Of a DNA stretch of 53,981 nt, positions 1 through 9,227 are shown in pieces. Source of the stretch: Desulforhopalus sp. (lineage in GTDB: Bacteria > Desulfobacterota > Desulfobulbia > Desulfobulbales > Desulfocapsaceae); NCBI GenBank assembly GCA_023231425.1, contig JALNVI010000014.1:1-53981 (forward strand), in the 5' to 3' direction. Made by a program: the position numbers and the translations under genes. A model generated the notes under the pieces. That model saw only the letters and a program-made list of their open reading frames with translations. It ran no database searches and was not told the origin of the DNA. How positions within the stretch are numbered: position 1 is the first letter of the stretch; the number at the start of each line of letters is the position of its first letter.

Positions 1-489
1 AAAAAAAAGAATAGAATTCCTGCGCAACAATGGAGTGCAACTCCCTGTTACGAAAGCAGGAAAGAGAAAGCTCTATGTAAACAGCTGTGAGAAGAGAAAA
101 GAAAACCAGAAGAGACAGAAGCGGCCAGCAGAAGCTGACACCACGGGTCAGGCGAGGTTTGAAAAGAGATTACTCATTTTCTTTGAGGGAGATTTCAGGC
201 CCTTGACGGGTCCGAAAAAACACAGAACAAGAGAGTGCCTTGTACAATAAAAAAACTGCCGTTTCAATAAATTCCTTCATTTAATAGTTCCGGGTTCAAG
301 GCGATATGAGCTTTTTCCCTGGCACATCGTGGCAAATGGCAAAACAATCCTGTATCCTGCATTTTAAATAAAAGAACTTAAGATCGCTGATACTGCGGAT
401 GTCCTTTTGTTAACACAACAAAGGGCATCAAGAGTTGCAATTATTTAATTAATTGCTACAATAGCTCCCTCAGGTATTACTCGCAGCAC

Positions 490-675
490 AAGGGGACCTT
501 GAAACGGCTTGTATTTTTGTTCATATTCGAGGCACCGGGGAAAATTTTCCGGAGGTATCTGACTGATATCGGAGTATAGCGCTTACCTCGACGTCTCGTT
601 CCTCGCTTTGTCGGAGGATAAATTTTTGACTGTAACGAAGAAGATGGGCGAAAGACTGATTATTCAAGGTACCCA
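490..675 (-). repeat. DE-1 dispersed element, copy 1
   Basis: This is a non-coding element of about 185 bp that recurs at least a dozen times in the window. In this copy the minus strand carries the standard orientation: an end with GAATAATCAGTCTTTCGCCC, then TTTATCCTCCGACAAAGCGA and GAACGAGACGTCGAGGTAAG, then CCTCGAATATGAAC, and an end like CAAGCCGTTTCAAGGTCCCC. Both ends share an imperfect terminal inverted repeat (AAGGGNACNTNGAA). There is no ORF, so it looks like a MITE or similar non-autonomous element. It sits directly upstream of the gene starting at 717. Confidence 0.75.
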
Positions 676-716
676 TAAGAGAAAAACTTTAAATTCCAGC
701 CTATGGAGATAACACC

Positions 717-1070
717 ATGAACGATGTCCGGGAAATTTTACAGAAAGCACAAAGCGGAATGGCCAATCTGGCCAAAGAACAGGGGGACGCAATCCGCGCC
801 TTTGGTGGTTTTGACAGTGCAGTCTGTGCAAAAGGCGCAGTTGACGCCAAAACGAAAGAGTTGATATGTGTTGCTGTTGCTGCCTATGCACGCTGTGAAT
901 ACTGTATTGTCATCCATGTGTACCAGGCATATCAGGCAGGTGCCACCCGAGATGAAATCCTCGAAGCGGCACTGGTTGCGACCGCTTTAGGTGGCGGACC
1001 GACCATGGTTTATACTGCAACCCTGCTGCAGGATGCAGTGAATGAATTTGAGCAGGATTTTAAGAAATGA
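717..1070 (+). CDS. Carboxymuconolactone decarboxylase / AhpD-like protein
   Basis: A 117-residue single-domain protein of the carboxymuconolactone decarboxylase (CMD) family. The AhpD-type CxxC redox motif is present (C60-E-Y-C63), followed by H67. The preceding hydrophobic helix and the Gly-rich LGGGP stretch near residue 91 are typical of the fold. Members with CxxC usually act as small thiol peroxidase or disulfide partners rather than true decarboxylases, so a redox or peroxide-defence role is the better guess; the substrate cannot be read. The start is chosen because GGAG lies 8 nt upstream. The gene is monocistronic and converges on pstB, with a hairpin between the two. Confidence 0.85.
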   Translation: MNDVREILQKAQSGMANLAKEQGDAIRAFGGFDSAVCAKGAVDAKTKELICVAVAAYARCEYCIVIHVYQAYQAGATRDEILEAALVATALGGGPTMVYTATLLQDAVNEFEQDFKK

Positions 1071-1094
1071 TTTTTGAAGTTTGAGAGCTTGTGA

Positions 1095-1126
1095 CAACGT
1101 CTCGCCTGAACACAGGCGGGACGTTG
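1095..1126. terminator. Hairpin between convergent genes
   Basis: A 14-bp stem (CAACGTCTCGCCTG / CAGGCGGGACGTTG, one T-G pair) with an AACA tetraloop lies between the ends of the CMD-family gene and pstB. No long T-run follows on either side, so it is at best a weak intrinsic terminator or an RNA 3'-end stabiliser serving both genes. Confidence 0.55.
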
Positions 1127-1172
1127 CTATTTATACCCTGCAAACCTTTTCAACGAGAGAAGTTTTACCTCC

Positions 1173-1865
1173 TCACTCCACCACACTCAATTTTCCATCC
1201 TCCATTCGCCACACCCGCGAAGCCACCCGTTTAATCTGTGCCTCATGGTGAGAAACCAGTATCACTGTGCGATCTTTGCCCAATTCCTCAATCAATGTCT
1301 CAATTTTACCAGCCGCTTCACTGTCCAGGGAAGAGGTGGGTTCGTCAAGCAGCAGAATCTCAGGATCTCCGGCGAGGGCACGGGCAATGCAGAGTCGCTG
1401 CTGCTGGCCACCAGAGAGGTGACGGGCGTCGGTATTCAATCGTCCTTTTACCTCATCGTAGAGATAGGCCATACGCAGTACTTCTTCCGTACGCTCTGCA
1501 ATCCGTCCTCTCTTCCAGCCGCGCAACCGCAGGGGAAAGGCAATATTCCGCCGAATGCTCATCGGCAGCGGATCAGGGTTTTGAAACACCATCGCCACTT
1601 TCCTGCGCAGCATGGAGAGGTTCCAATGCCGATGAATATCGGCCAGTTTTCCATCGAGCACCATGCGGATTCTACCGCACACCTCACCACCCTCTTCCTC
1701 TTCAGAGAGGCGATTAAGCAGGGAGAGAAAAGTGGTCTTCCCCGAACCGGAAGGTCCGGTGACGGCACAGACGATATTCTCTTCCACCTCCATGGAGATA
1801 TCATGCAGCAGCTCCCTGCCACCAAGGGAAAAGGAGAGCTGTTCCACCATTATTTTTGCAGCCAT
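1173..1865 (-). CDS. pstB: Phosphate ABC transporter ATP-binding protein
   Basis: ATPase of the Pst high-affinity phosphate importer, 230 residues, slightly shorter than usual. It has Walker A GPSGSGKTT (about residue 37), a Q-loop, the signature LSGGQQQR, Walker B ILLLDEPTSSLD and a switch His in SHHE. Assignment to phosphate rests on pstA, pstC and pstS directly upstream. The chosen ATG (1865) follows a GGGGG ribosome-binding stretch and overlaps pstA by 16 bp; an alternative ATG at 1850 overlaps the pstA TAA as TAATG. It is last in the operon, and no phoU follows. Confidence 0.9.
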   Translation of the reverse strand: MAAKIMVEQLSFSLGGRELLHDISMEVEENIVCAVTGPSGSGKTTFLSLLNRLSEEEEGGEVCGRIRMVLDGKLADIHRHWNLSMLRRKVAMVFQNPDPLPMSIRRNIAFPLRLRGWKRGRIAERTEEVLRMAYLYDEVKGRLNTDARHLSGGQQQRLCIARALAGDPEILLLDEPTSSLDSEAAGKIETLIEELGKDRTVILVSHHEAQIKRVASRVWRMEDGKLSVVE

Positions 1866-2743
1866 GAAGACCCCCGAAAACGAAACGAGACATAAGATTG
1901 CAGCAAAAACGCTGCGGCAAAAAACAGTCCACAGAGGAGCAGCAGCGTTACAGAGGCACCGAAGCCGTACTGCAATTCCGCAAGGTCTCTGTACTGTGAC
2001 GACATGTAATAGATGTAAAACGGCAGCGCCTCGAACTGTTTAAACAGGGAGTGCATCCCCGGAGCCGAGGCCACCACACCGGTAAGCATAATCACGGCGG
2101 TATCCTCCGCCGCTCTGCCGGTGGCGAGAATCACCCCGCCGAGCAGATCTTTCGCGCGGAACGGGAGCAGGACGAAAAAGATATTCTGCACCTTTGTGGC
2201 TCCAAGTGCCGGTGCAGTACGGCGCAGTTCTGCGGGAATCCCCTGCAGGGCAGTCTCAGTGGTGCGCACCAGATAGGGCAGGACAAGGAAACCGAGAGCG
2301 AGCGCCGACCAGGCCATGCAGGGGCCGGGCGCACCGGGAAAAAGGTTGTGCAGCAGCACCATAAAGGAAAACCCGGCAAGTCCCACCACGATGGAGGGCA
2401 GGCCGGTGAGGACATCCACCAGCAGGTTGACAATGCGGTGGGCCCACGGTCCGGCAAACTCGGCAAGATAGATCCCGGTGAAGACACCCGGCAGGACAGC
2501 GCAGAGCACGGCAACCGTCACCACGCTGACGGTGCCGAGAAGCGCGGGATAGATACCGTCAAATACCGGAAGTCCGTGCAGCAGGGCATCCAGCGGAGGC
2601 GTATCCCCAAAGAAGAGAGAGACTGTGTCCAGCCCCCTCACCCGCAGAAGAAGAACGACAAAAAGAGAGAGAAAGGAGGCGGCAAACACCAGCAGCGCCA
2701 GCCAGGAAAATATAACCAGCAGAAGTTCGGTAAATCGTCTCAC
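1850..2743 (-). CDS. pstA: Phosphate ABC transporter permease PstA
   Basis: Inner-membrane permease subunit, 297 residues with about six hydrophobic segments, the first at residues 10-33. The EAA-type cytoplasmic loop is visible in the middle of the protein (RTTETALQGIPAELRRTAPA, followed by LGATK), the site where PstB docks. It pairs with PstC to form the channel. The start is GTG and overlaps the pstC stop by one base (TAGTG), indicating translational coupling. PstA rather than a second PstC is inferred from operon order and the LGATKVQ loop. Confidence 0.88.
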   Translation of the reverse strand: MRRFTELLLVIFSWLALLVFAASFLSLFVVLLLRVRGLDTVSLFFGDTPPLDALLHGLPVFDGIYPALLGTVSVVTVAVLCAVLPGVFTGIYLAEFAGPWAHRIVNLLVDVLTGLPSIVVGLAGFSFMVLLHNLFPGAPGPCMAWSALALGFLVLPYLVRTTETALQGIPAELRRTAPALGATKVQNIFFVLLPFRAKDLLGGVILATGRAAEDTAVIMLTGVVASAPGMHSLFKQFEALPFYIYYMSSQYRDLAELQYGFGASVTLLLLCGLFFAAAFLLQSYVSFRFRGSSWLQK

Positions 2744-3585
2744 TACACCCTCCGCCGTTGAAACCTGTGGTCAACAGCACGCAGGATCAGCACCAGCATG
2801 AAGGTGAAGAGATAGAGCACGAAGCCGCAAAGATAAATAGACTGGAACTCAAGGCTGTGAAAATCCACCGCCATGACAAGGGCAATATGCGCAGTGAGGG
2901 TACGGGCACTCTCCAGCACTCCGCCGGGCATGTTGATACTGTTGCCCGCCAGCATGAGGCTGATAAAGGTATCACCCATCGCCCGCCCGAGCCCCATCAC
3001 CACACCGGAAAGCAGCCCCGGAAGCGCCTCGGAGAGCTGCAGGTAAAGCAGCCTCTGTACCGGCGTGGCCCCAAGAGTCGCAGCAGCACGTCGGGCACGG
3101 GGATCAACACCATCAAGGGCATTGACAAAGAGTACAATCATGGTTGGAGAAATGAGCAGCCCGAGCACAAGGGAAGAGGTGAGGATGGAGAACCCGGAAC
3201 CGCTGTGGAACTGGCTGCGGATGAAAGGAACCAGGTAGATCAGGGCGACAAAACCGTAGACCACCGTCGGAACTCCGGACATCAGCCGCACGCAACTGAG
3301 CAAAATGCGCCGCATCCTGCCCCGGGCAAAGATGACAGTAACAAAGGCCACACCGAGGCTGAGCGGCGTCCCCACGAGGAGTGCCCCGCCGGCAATAGCA
3401 GTGGAGCCGACAATCATCGGCAGTATTCCAAACTGGCTGCTGGTCGGATTCCAGCCGCCAGCCAGCAGCGCGAGGAGATGGCCGTGGCTGAAAAGCGGCC
3501 AGCCAGGAATCAGCATCATAAAAAAGACGGCAATGGTGCATATTCCAGTCACCATTGCCGCCGCGCGGATAAGTCGAGTCATCAC
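2743..3585 (-). CDS. pstC: Phosphate ABC transporter permease PstC
   Basis: Second permease of the Pst importer, 280 residues, strongly hydrophobic with about six membrane segments. The permease loop reads ALDGVDPRARRAAATLGATP, matching the PstC/PstA consensus. The motif VPTVVYGFVALIYLVPF is typical of PstC. The gene begins 8 nt after the pstS stop codon and overlaps pstA by one base, so the four genes form one transcription unit pstS-C-A-B. Two adjacent ATGs (3585 and 3582) are possible starts. Confidence 0.88.
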   Translation of the reverse strand: MMTRLIRAAAMVTGICTIAVFFMMLIPGWPLFSHGHLLALLAGGWNPTSSQFGILPMIVGSTAIAGGALLVGTPLSLGVAFVTVIFARGRMRRILLSCVRLMSGVPTVVYGFVALIYLVPFIRSQFHSGSGFSILTSSLVLGLLISPTMIVLFVNALDGVDPRARRAAATLGATPVQRLLYLQLSEALPGLLSGVVMGLGRAMGDTFISLMLAGNSINMPGGVLESARTLTAHIALVMAVDFHSLEFQSIYLCGFVLYLFTFMLVLILRAVDHRFQRRRV

Positions 3586-3593
3586 TCAGCAGC

Positions 3594-4421
3594 TTATTTG
3601 ACGCCGATGAAACCATTCTCTTCAACAATCTTCTGTCCTTCCGGGCTGAGCAGATAGTTGAGAAGAAGTGCGGAAAGTCCAGTGGCTTTCCCCCTGGTCG
3701 AACTGTAAAGCCCCCGGGCCACGGGGTAGCTGCCGTCCTGCACAGCCGGAATGGTCGGAACAACTCCATCAAGGGCGACCGGTGTCACCGTGCTGTCAAT
3801 ATGACCAACGGAGACATAGCCAATCCCGTAGGGGTCACCAGCAATGGCTGTTTTCATCGCGCCGTTGGAGACAACAACGTTGGCCCCGCCATTCACTGCA
3901 CCCTTCTTCAGCGCCTTCTTGACGAAGACTTCGCGGGTACCGCTGGCGGAGTCACGGTCGTAGAGATCAATGGCGTGATCCTCCCCGCCAAGCTCTTTCC
4001 AGTTAGAGATTGCTCCGGCAAAAACCTGCTGCAGCTGCTTCGTGCTCAGGCTCTTTACAGAGTTTTTCGGGCTGACAACCACACCGACACCGTCCACAGC
4101 CCATTTAACCTGCACCAGATTATAATGGGAGATCTCCTCCTCAGTGGCCGAACGTCCAGCGTTGCCAATGTCCACAAGCCCTTCACCCACCTGACGGATT
4201 CCTACCCCGGAGCCCCCACCGGCAACGGTGACAATGACTTTAGGATTAAATCTCGCAATACGTTTGGCAACCTCTTTGATAACTGGAATGTGGGCAGTCC
4301 CTCCAGCAACCTTGACGATCCCCTCCTGCCCCTTGAATGCCTCCAGTGCGTTGTTGGCAAAGACTGCATTACTGCAGCCGAGCGCCGCAATGAAAGCAAA
4401 ACAGAATACGATTTTTTTCAT
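3594..4421 (-). CDS. pstS: Periplasmic phosphate-binding protein PstS
   Basis: Substrate-binding protein of the Pst system, 275 residues. The chosen ATG gives MKKIVFCF followed by a hydrophobic signal peptide with a likely cut near VFA-NN; GAGGA lies 4-5 nt upstream. A longer reading frame to 4487 adds 22 residues before the signal and is rejected. Phosphate-binding features typical of PstS are visible: AGGGSGVGIRQV, GNAGRSATEEE, and DRDSASGTREVF. A cysteine in ALGC could be a weak lipobox, but ordinary secretion is more likely. First gene of the pst operon; no clear Pho box was recognised upstream. Confidence 0.9.
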   Translation of the reverse strand: MKKIVFCFAFIAALGCSNAVFANNALEAFKGQEGIVKVAGGTAHIPVIKEVAKRIARFNPKVIVTVAGGGSGVGIRQVGEGLVDIGNAGRSATEEEISHYNLVQVKWAVDGVGVVVSPKNSVKSLSTKQLQQVFAGAISNWKELGGEDHAIDLYDRDSASGTREVFVKKALKKGAVNGGANVVVSNGAMKTAIAGDPYGIGYVSVGHIDSTVTPVALDGVVPTIPAVQDGSYPVARGLYSSTRGKATGLSALLLNYLLSPEGQKIVEENGFIGVK

Positions 4422-4600
4422 GTTGTCCTCTACGGAAAAGTTGAAGTGTGAAAAATAGCAGGAGTCTCCCAAAAACTCCCGCCCCACATTACATGTGTTC
4501 CTTCAAAAGGGACAAACGATTTTCCCGATACTTAAACGTCGAAATCATTGGAAGATCCTCTAACTGCTGCCAGCAAACAATCACAGAGAGTTCGTAGACC

Positions 4601-4937
4601 CGGGTACCCTGATGACACTGCCAGTCTTTCGCTCATCTGCTTTGTTACAGCAAAAAATTTATCCTCCGATAAAGCGAGGGACAAGACGTCGAGGTACGCG
4701 CCAGAAGCCTGTCGTATAATAAGTTTTTGTTTTTATATTGAGACGTTTTTAGAAAATAAAACAGACGCATATTACTGATATTACGAGTATTTATTATTTT
4801 AAAATAATGCCAATCTGGGGGAAAAGGTCTACATCCGACAGACTCCTGTACTCCAATATCAAAGTTATGCCTGCGGTAAATTCCCTTCTGCTCCTCGCAA
4901 TATGAACGAGAGAGGAGGTTCTTCGAGGTGTCGGTAA
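4601..4937 (+). repeat. DE-1 element, copy 2, interrupted by DE-2
   Basis: The left part (CCAGTCTTTCGCTCATCTGC, then TTTATCCTCCGATAAAGCGA and GACGTCGAGGTACGCG) and the right part (TACTCCAATATCAAAG to ATATGAACGAGAGAGG) match the uninterrupted copy at 24036-24218. They are separated by a 147-bp DE-2 insert at 4702-4848. The outer element is more degraded than most copies. It occupies much of the 790-bp gap between pstS and the oxidoreductase gene, in which I see no credible gene. Confidence 0.65.
4702..4848 (-). mobile_element. DE-2, 147-bp MITE nested in DE-1
   Basis: A 147-bp AT-rich non-coding element ending in ATCCGACAGACTCCTG and beginning with a decayed inverted match, CAGAAGCCTGTCGTAT. 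The copy at 28064-28210 has the same length and the opposite orientation, and its two 16-bp ends are perfect inverted repeats. Both sit at the same point of a DE-1 element, just before its ACTCCAATATC stretch. No ORF is present, so mobilisation would need a transposase elsewhere. Confidence 0.75.
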
Positions 4938-5212
4938 ACAATGCCCTGCAGGAAACAGTTTCTAAAATTATCGAAAAGAAGCCCTGCTTCGTCATCTTTT
5001 CAAATTTACGCCCTAAGTGCTGATTTGCCCCCCTGAAGTAAATTTTTCTCGACATTTACCTTGAGCGTCTTTCTCATAATCAGGTATTCTCTTCACCTGC
5101 AACACGGTATCATAATAGAATTTACGCCTTCCTCAGATGGAAAAAAGTGAAGGATAACAGAGGAAAGAGGCACAGCTCTCTTCTCCATTTCAAGAATAAA
5201 AGGCTACTGCCC

Positions 5213-6592
5213 ATGCAAGAATTTATTGATTCCCCACGCAGGTCTAAGCAGAAGAGGACGCCTGAAACCAGACTGAAGGATTATAACGAGATCTACAATG
5301 CCTTCGACGTAGAGACCGCCACAACTCAGTCAAAGAGATGTGTGCAGTGCGGCGACCCGCAGTGCCTCTTCGCCTGTCCCCTGCATAACTACGTCCCGTT
5401 CTGGTTGCGCAACATCGCCGCTCACGACTGGGATCTGGCTTTTCAACTCTCCAATGAAACTAACCCCTTTCCGGAAATCACCGGCCGCATCTGCCCGCAG
5501 GATCGGCTCTGTGAAGGAGCCTGTATCCTCAAGGATGAATATGGCGCTGTCTCCATCGGAACCATAGAACAGTTTATCACCGAAGAGGGCTTCAAACACG
5601 GGGCAAAACTACCGGTTGCGGAGAAGATGACCGACAAAAGGGTTGCGGTGGTCGGCTCAGGCCCCACCGGGATCTCAGTTGCCACCTTCCTGCTGCGTGC
5701 CGGAATCCAGGTAGATATGTATGAAAAACAGGGCCACCCCGGTGGATTGCTTACCTTTGGTATTCCCAATTTCAAGCTGGAAAAAAAGGTTGTCTTCAAC
5801 CGCTTTGAGCTGCTCAAAAAAGCGGGATTGAATCTTTTCCTTAATACCGAGCTGGGAAAAGATGTCCTCTATGAGAAACTGGAACAGGAGTACGATGCCA
5901 TCTTTTTAGGCATTGGTGCAGAACAGTCCAGGGCTGCCCATATTCATGGAGAACTGGCAGAGAATTCTTTCAAGGCCATCGATTTTCTGCGCAACATGCA
6001 GCTGCAGATGTTCGCCGAATCGTTTGATACAACCTATGACGTTAAAGGAAAAGACGTCATCGTTATTGGTGGTGGAGATACCGCCATGGACTGCATCAGA
6101 ACGTCCCTGCGGGAAAAAGCGGCCAGGGTCCGCTGCCTCTATCGACGGGACAGCGCCAATATGCCAGGCAGTAAGAAGGAGTTCCAAAACGCCATGGAAG
6201 AAGGCGCAGAATTTCTCTTTAACGCCTCCCCCAAAAAGCTGGTCGATAAGGAAAATAGAGCGACCGCCATTATTGCCGAAAAAACCGTTCTCACAGCAAA
6301 AGACGCCAGCGGAAGACAGAGCGTGAAAATTGTCGAAGGCAGCGACTTCACTCTTGATGCAGATGTTTTCATCTTTGCCCTTGGCTTTTCTCCAAAATCT
6401 CCGGAGTTTCTCCAGACATACGGCATTGAAACCGACGACAGGAACAGAATTGTCATCGACAAGAATTTTAGAACCACCAGAAAAAATGTATGGGCCGGTG
6501 GAGATATCAGCCGCGGAGCAGACCTTGTGGTCACCGCCGCTGCCGATGGGCGGGAGGCCGCCAAAGATATCATTGCGACCCTGCTGCCATAA
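5213..6592 (+). CDS. GltD-like NAD(P)H:acceptor oxidoreductase (formate dehydrogenase partner)
   Basis: Flavoprotein of the glutamate synthase small-subunit family, 459 residues from the chosen ATG. The N-terminal cysteine clusters CVQCGDPQCLFACP and GRICPQDRLCEGAC would hold 4Fe-4S clusters. The FAD Rossmann motif VVGSGPTG and the NAD(P) motif VIVIGGGDTAMDC follow, and WAGGDISRGADLVVTA near the end is the usual GltD closing motif. There is no large GltB subunit nearby; instead it ends 30 nt before fdhF. A role passing electrons between formate dehydrogenase and NAD(P)H or ferredoxin is inferred. E. coli AegA, which carries a GltD-like half, has been linked to formate dehydrogenase H. An upstream in-frame GTG (5147) exists; the ATG was chosen for its AAAAGG site 9 nt upstream. 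Confidence 0.85.
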   Translation: MQEFIDSPRRSKQKRTPETRLKDYNEIYNAFDVETATTQSKRCVQCGDPQCLFACPLHNYVPFWLRNIAAHDWDLAFQLSNETNPFPEITGRICPQDRLCEGACILKDEYGAVSIGTIEQFITEEGFKHGAKLPVAEKMTDKRVAVVGSGPTGISVATFLLRAGIQVDMYEKQGHPGGLLTFGIPNFKLEKKVVFNRFELLKKAGLNLFLNTELGKDVLYEKLEQEYDAIFLGIGAEQSRAAHIHGELAENSFKAIDFLRNMQLQMFAESFDTTYDVKGKDVIVIGGGDTAMDCIRTSLREKAARVRCLYRRDSANMPGSKKEFQNAMEEGAEFLFNASPKKLVDKENRATAIIAEKTVLTAKDASGRQSVKIVEGSDFTLDADVFIFALGFSPKSPEFLQTYGIETDDRNRIVIDKNFRTTRKNVWAGGDISRGADLVVTAAADGREAAKDIIATLLP

Positions 6593-6622
6593 CATTTACA
6601 TCACTAACCAGGAAAAAATATC

Positions 6623-8866
6623 ATGGGAAAAAAAAGCGTCGTCTGTCCCTATTGCGGAACAGGCTGTGGAATAGAGCTTGAGATCAGAGATAATAAAATT
6701 ATTTCTGCCGAAGGAAATGTAAACAACCCTGTCAACGAAGGTCATATCTGTTTGAAAGGGCGCTACGGGTGGGATTATGTGGGCGCAGAAGATCGCTTGA
6801 AAACACCCATGATTCGCAAAAAAGACGGCAAATTCAGCAGAGACGGCATACTTCAACCCGCGAGCTGGGATGAGGCGCTGGGGTTGATCGTCTCCAAGAT
6901 GAAACAGGTAAAAAACGACTTCGGCGGCGATGCCATTGTCGGCAACTTCTCTGCCAGATCGACAGTTGAAGAGAACTATCTCGCCCAGAAATTCATGCGG
7001 GCCGTTCTCAAGACGAACAATGTCGATCACTGTGCGAGGATTTGACACTCTCCCACCGTAGCAGGTCTTGCTACAACACTTGGCAACGGAGCCGCAACAA
7101 ACAGTTTTATTGAAATCGGAAAATACTCGAACTGCATTATGATGATCGGGTCCAATCCGGAAGGCTCACACCCCATCGCCTCAATGCATATCCACCGCGC
7201 CTTGAAACGCGGTGCGAAACTTATTGTCATTGATCCGGTGAAAACAGAGATGGCACAACGGGCAGACATACATATTCAGCTGCCGCCGGAATATAATATT
7301 CCGATATTGAACGCCCTTCTCTACACAATTATCGAAGAGGGACTGACTGATAAAGAATTTATTGACAACTTTACCACCGGCTTTGCATATCCCCGAGAGA
7401 CAGTGCAAGAGTATTCACCGGAAAAAGTTGAGAAAATGACCGGCGTACCGGCGAAAGATCTGCGTGAAGCCGCACGGATATACGCCACCACAAAACCCGC
7501 CGCGATTACCCACGGCATGGGCATTACTCATTTCAACCATGGGACGGCCAACGTCTGCGCAATCTCCAACCTGATGCTTGCCACCGGCAACATTGGCGAA
7601 CTCGGCAGCGGAGACTATCCGCTGAGAGGACAGCAAAACGTGCAGGGTTCCACGGATATTGGTGTGCTCGCCCACAAATATCCAAATACCGGTGATGTCA
7701 CGGACCCCAAACAGATAGAATATTTTGAGAAGTTCTGGAATGTAACAGGTCTGAGCCGGGAAGTTGGAATCATGAAGAACAAGGTTCCGGACGCTATCCT
7801 CAGCGGAAAGGTAAAGGTGTTTTATACCGTGGGTGAAAACCCGGTGATCAGTGAACCAAACACCAACCACTTTCTGAAAGGGATTGCGGCGGTAGAGATG
7901 TATATCGTTCAGGATCTCTTCCTCACTGAGACCTCGCAGAAAGCGGATATTCTCCTGCCCGCTGTCAGCGGCGCAGAAAAAACGGGCTGCTACATTAATG
8001 CCGAACGGCGGGTACAGCTGAACCACAGAAATATTGAACCGAAAGGTGATGTTAAAACCGACGGAGAAATCACCTGTGAACTGGCAAAACGCCTCGGCGC
8101 ACAGGGTTTTGATTATGCGAACTCCGAAGAAGTCTGGGAAGAAATCAGAAAAATGGATCCCAAACGTTTCGGCGGAATGAGCTACAAACGCATCGTTGAA
8201 AATGAAGGCCTGTGCTGGCCCTGTCCCACTGAAGATCATCCCGGAACACCGAGCCTCTATCTCGATAAAGTCTTCCTTACTCCAGATGGAAAGGCAAAAT
8301 TTATTCCTGTCGCCTTTACGGACAAGAAAGAAAAGATGCAGGATCTTCGTGTAGAAATGGCGAGAAAGTTAAAGGTTCCCGAAGGCTATCTCTGCCTGAC
8401 CGGTGCCCTGGATGAACCCACGGATGAGAAATATCCGCTCAATCTGATCACCACCAGAAAGGTGTATCAGTACACCGTTGGCACCATGACACGCCGCTCA
8501 CGGCTGCTTGAGTCCGGAGCGTATAAGAACGGTGCAACCGCAGAACTCCATCCCGAAACGGCACAGCAGTACGGCTTAAAGGACGGCGATTTTATTGAGG
8601 CATACAGCCGTTACGGCCAGATTGCCGTAATTGCCGAGGAGAACAGCAATATTCGTCCGGGATCTGTGCAGATGACCTTCCACTACTGGGAATCCAGCGC
8701 CAACGAGCTGACCAGTAACGGCACGGATTATATCACCGGGACACCAACCTTCCGCTCTGCCATTGGTCTGCGCAAGATCAGTGAAGAGGAATATAAAAGA
8801 ATCAGAGCGGAAAAACTTGAGAAATTCCAATCTGAGAAAATCATTTTCGATAACGTTGCACACTGA
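6623..8866 (+). CDS. fdhF: Selenocysteine formate dehydrogenase, catalytic subunit
   Basis: Molybdenum/tungsten bis-MGD formate dehydrogenase, 747 residues when the in-frame TGA at 7043-7045 is read as selenocysteine (residue 141). Before it comes VDHCARI and after it HSPTVAGL, the invariant family context. Without this reading the gene would appear as two ORFs, 6623-7045 and 7139-8866. The N-terminal cysteines C8, C11, C15 and C43 with CLKG bind the 4Fe-4S cluster, and the C-terminal cofactor domain ends in a run of Lys and Glu. It lacks a Tat signal, so it is cytoplasmic. The gene follows the GltD-like gene by 30 nt, probably as one operon making a soluble NAD(P)- or ferredoxin-linked enzyme. 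Expression requires SelA, SelB, SelC and SelD, none of which is in the window. Confidence 0.95.
7043..7074 (+). promoter_or_regulatory. selC-dependent: UGA selenocysteine codon and bacterial SECIS hairpin
   Basis: Twelve bases after the UGA, GTAGCA (7058-7063) and TGCTAC (7069-7074) form a perfect 6-bp stem closing the pentaloop GGTCT. E. coli fdhF has the same GGUCU apical loop at essentially the same distance, where SelB binds. This is strong direct evidence that the TGA is decoded as selenocysteine. Confidence 0.93.
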
Positions 8867-8889
8867 TTTTTCTGGAAAACCGCTGGAAA

Positions 8890-8925
8890 TAAAAAGGCTG
8901 TCCTGATAACAGGGCAGCCTTTTTA
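8890..8925 (+). terminator. Rho-independent terminator of fdhF
   Basis: AAAAAGGCTGTCCTG and CAGGGCAGCCTTTTT form a 15-bp stem (one T-G pair) around an ATAA loop. The T-run is part of the descending arm. It lies 24 bases after the fdhF stop codon. Confidence 0.85.
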
Positions 8926-8930
8926 GTGTC

Positions 8931-9060
8931 TTCAACATCGGAAATTTTTAAAAGGGCTGACACTGCTGGAAGTCTTCACTGGCAAACGTGTTGCACCTGC
9001 TACATGATGAATGCAGCCTGCAGTTACCAGCAATTAATCCACTAAAGGGTCTTCAGGGTC
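8931..9060 (+). repeat. Post-fdhF block, first copy
   Basis: About 125 bp downstream of fdhF that is matched again at 10085-10196, after the fdhF tail relic. Shared stretches include CTGACACTGCTGGAAGTCTT, GTGTTGCACCTG and GAATGCAGCC. A short frame KGLTLLEVFTGK is preserved in both copies but has no start codon. The rest of the 360-bp gap up to 9228 contains nothing I can name. Confidence 0.7.
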
Positions 9061-9227
9061 CTCTGTTGTATCGTCCTTTTCCGCATCATCCTGATGAACC
9101 TTTATGTGCAATCGTCCAATTTTCCAGACCTTCATCATTCCATACGTAATCGGTCAGATTGCGGTACGCTGCCCATTGCTCAGGCTTTTGAACCAGGATA
9201 CCTGGTCCTCTGCTATACGTTCGTATA

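Noticed and set aside
2..250. Open frame at the left edge with a Lys/Arg-rich product
   Set aside because: It is open to the window edge and could be the 3' end of a gene, but the composition is unusual, another frame is also open, and no family is recognisable.
4430..4600. Pho box upstream of pstS
   Set aside because: Phosphate regulation would be expected, but I could not find two direct repeats resembling the PhoB consensus.
4645..5055. 136-residue minus-strand ORF
   Set aside because: It lies wholly in DE-1 and DE-2 repeat DNA and has no family resemblance.
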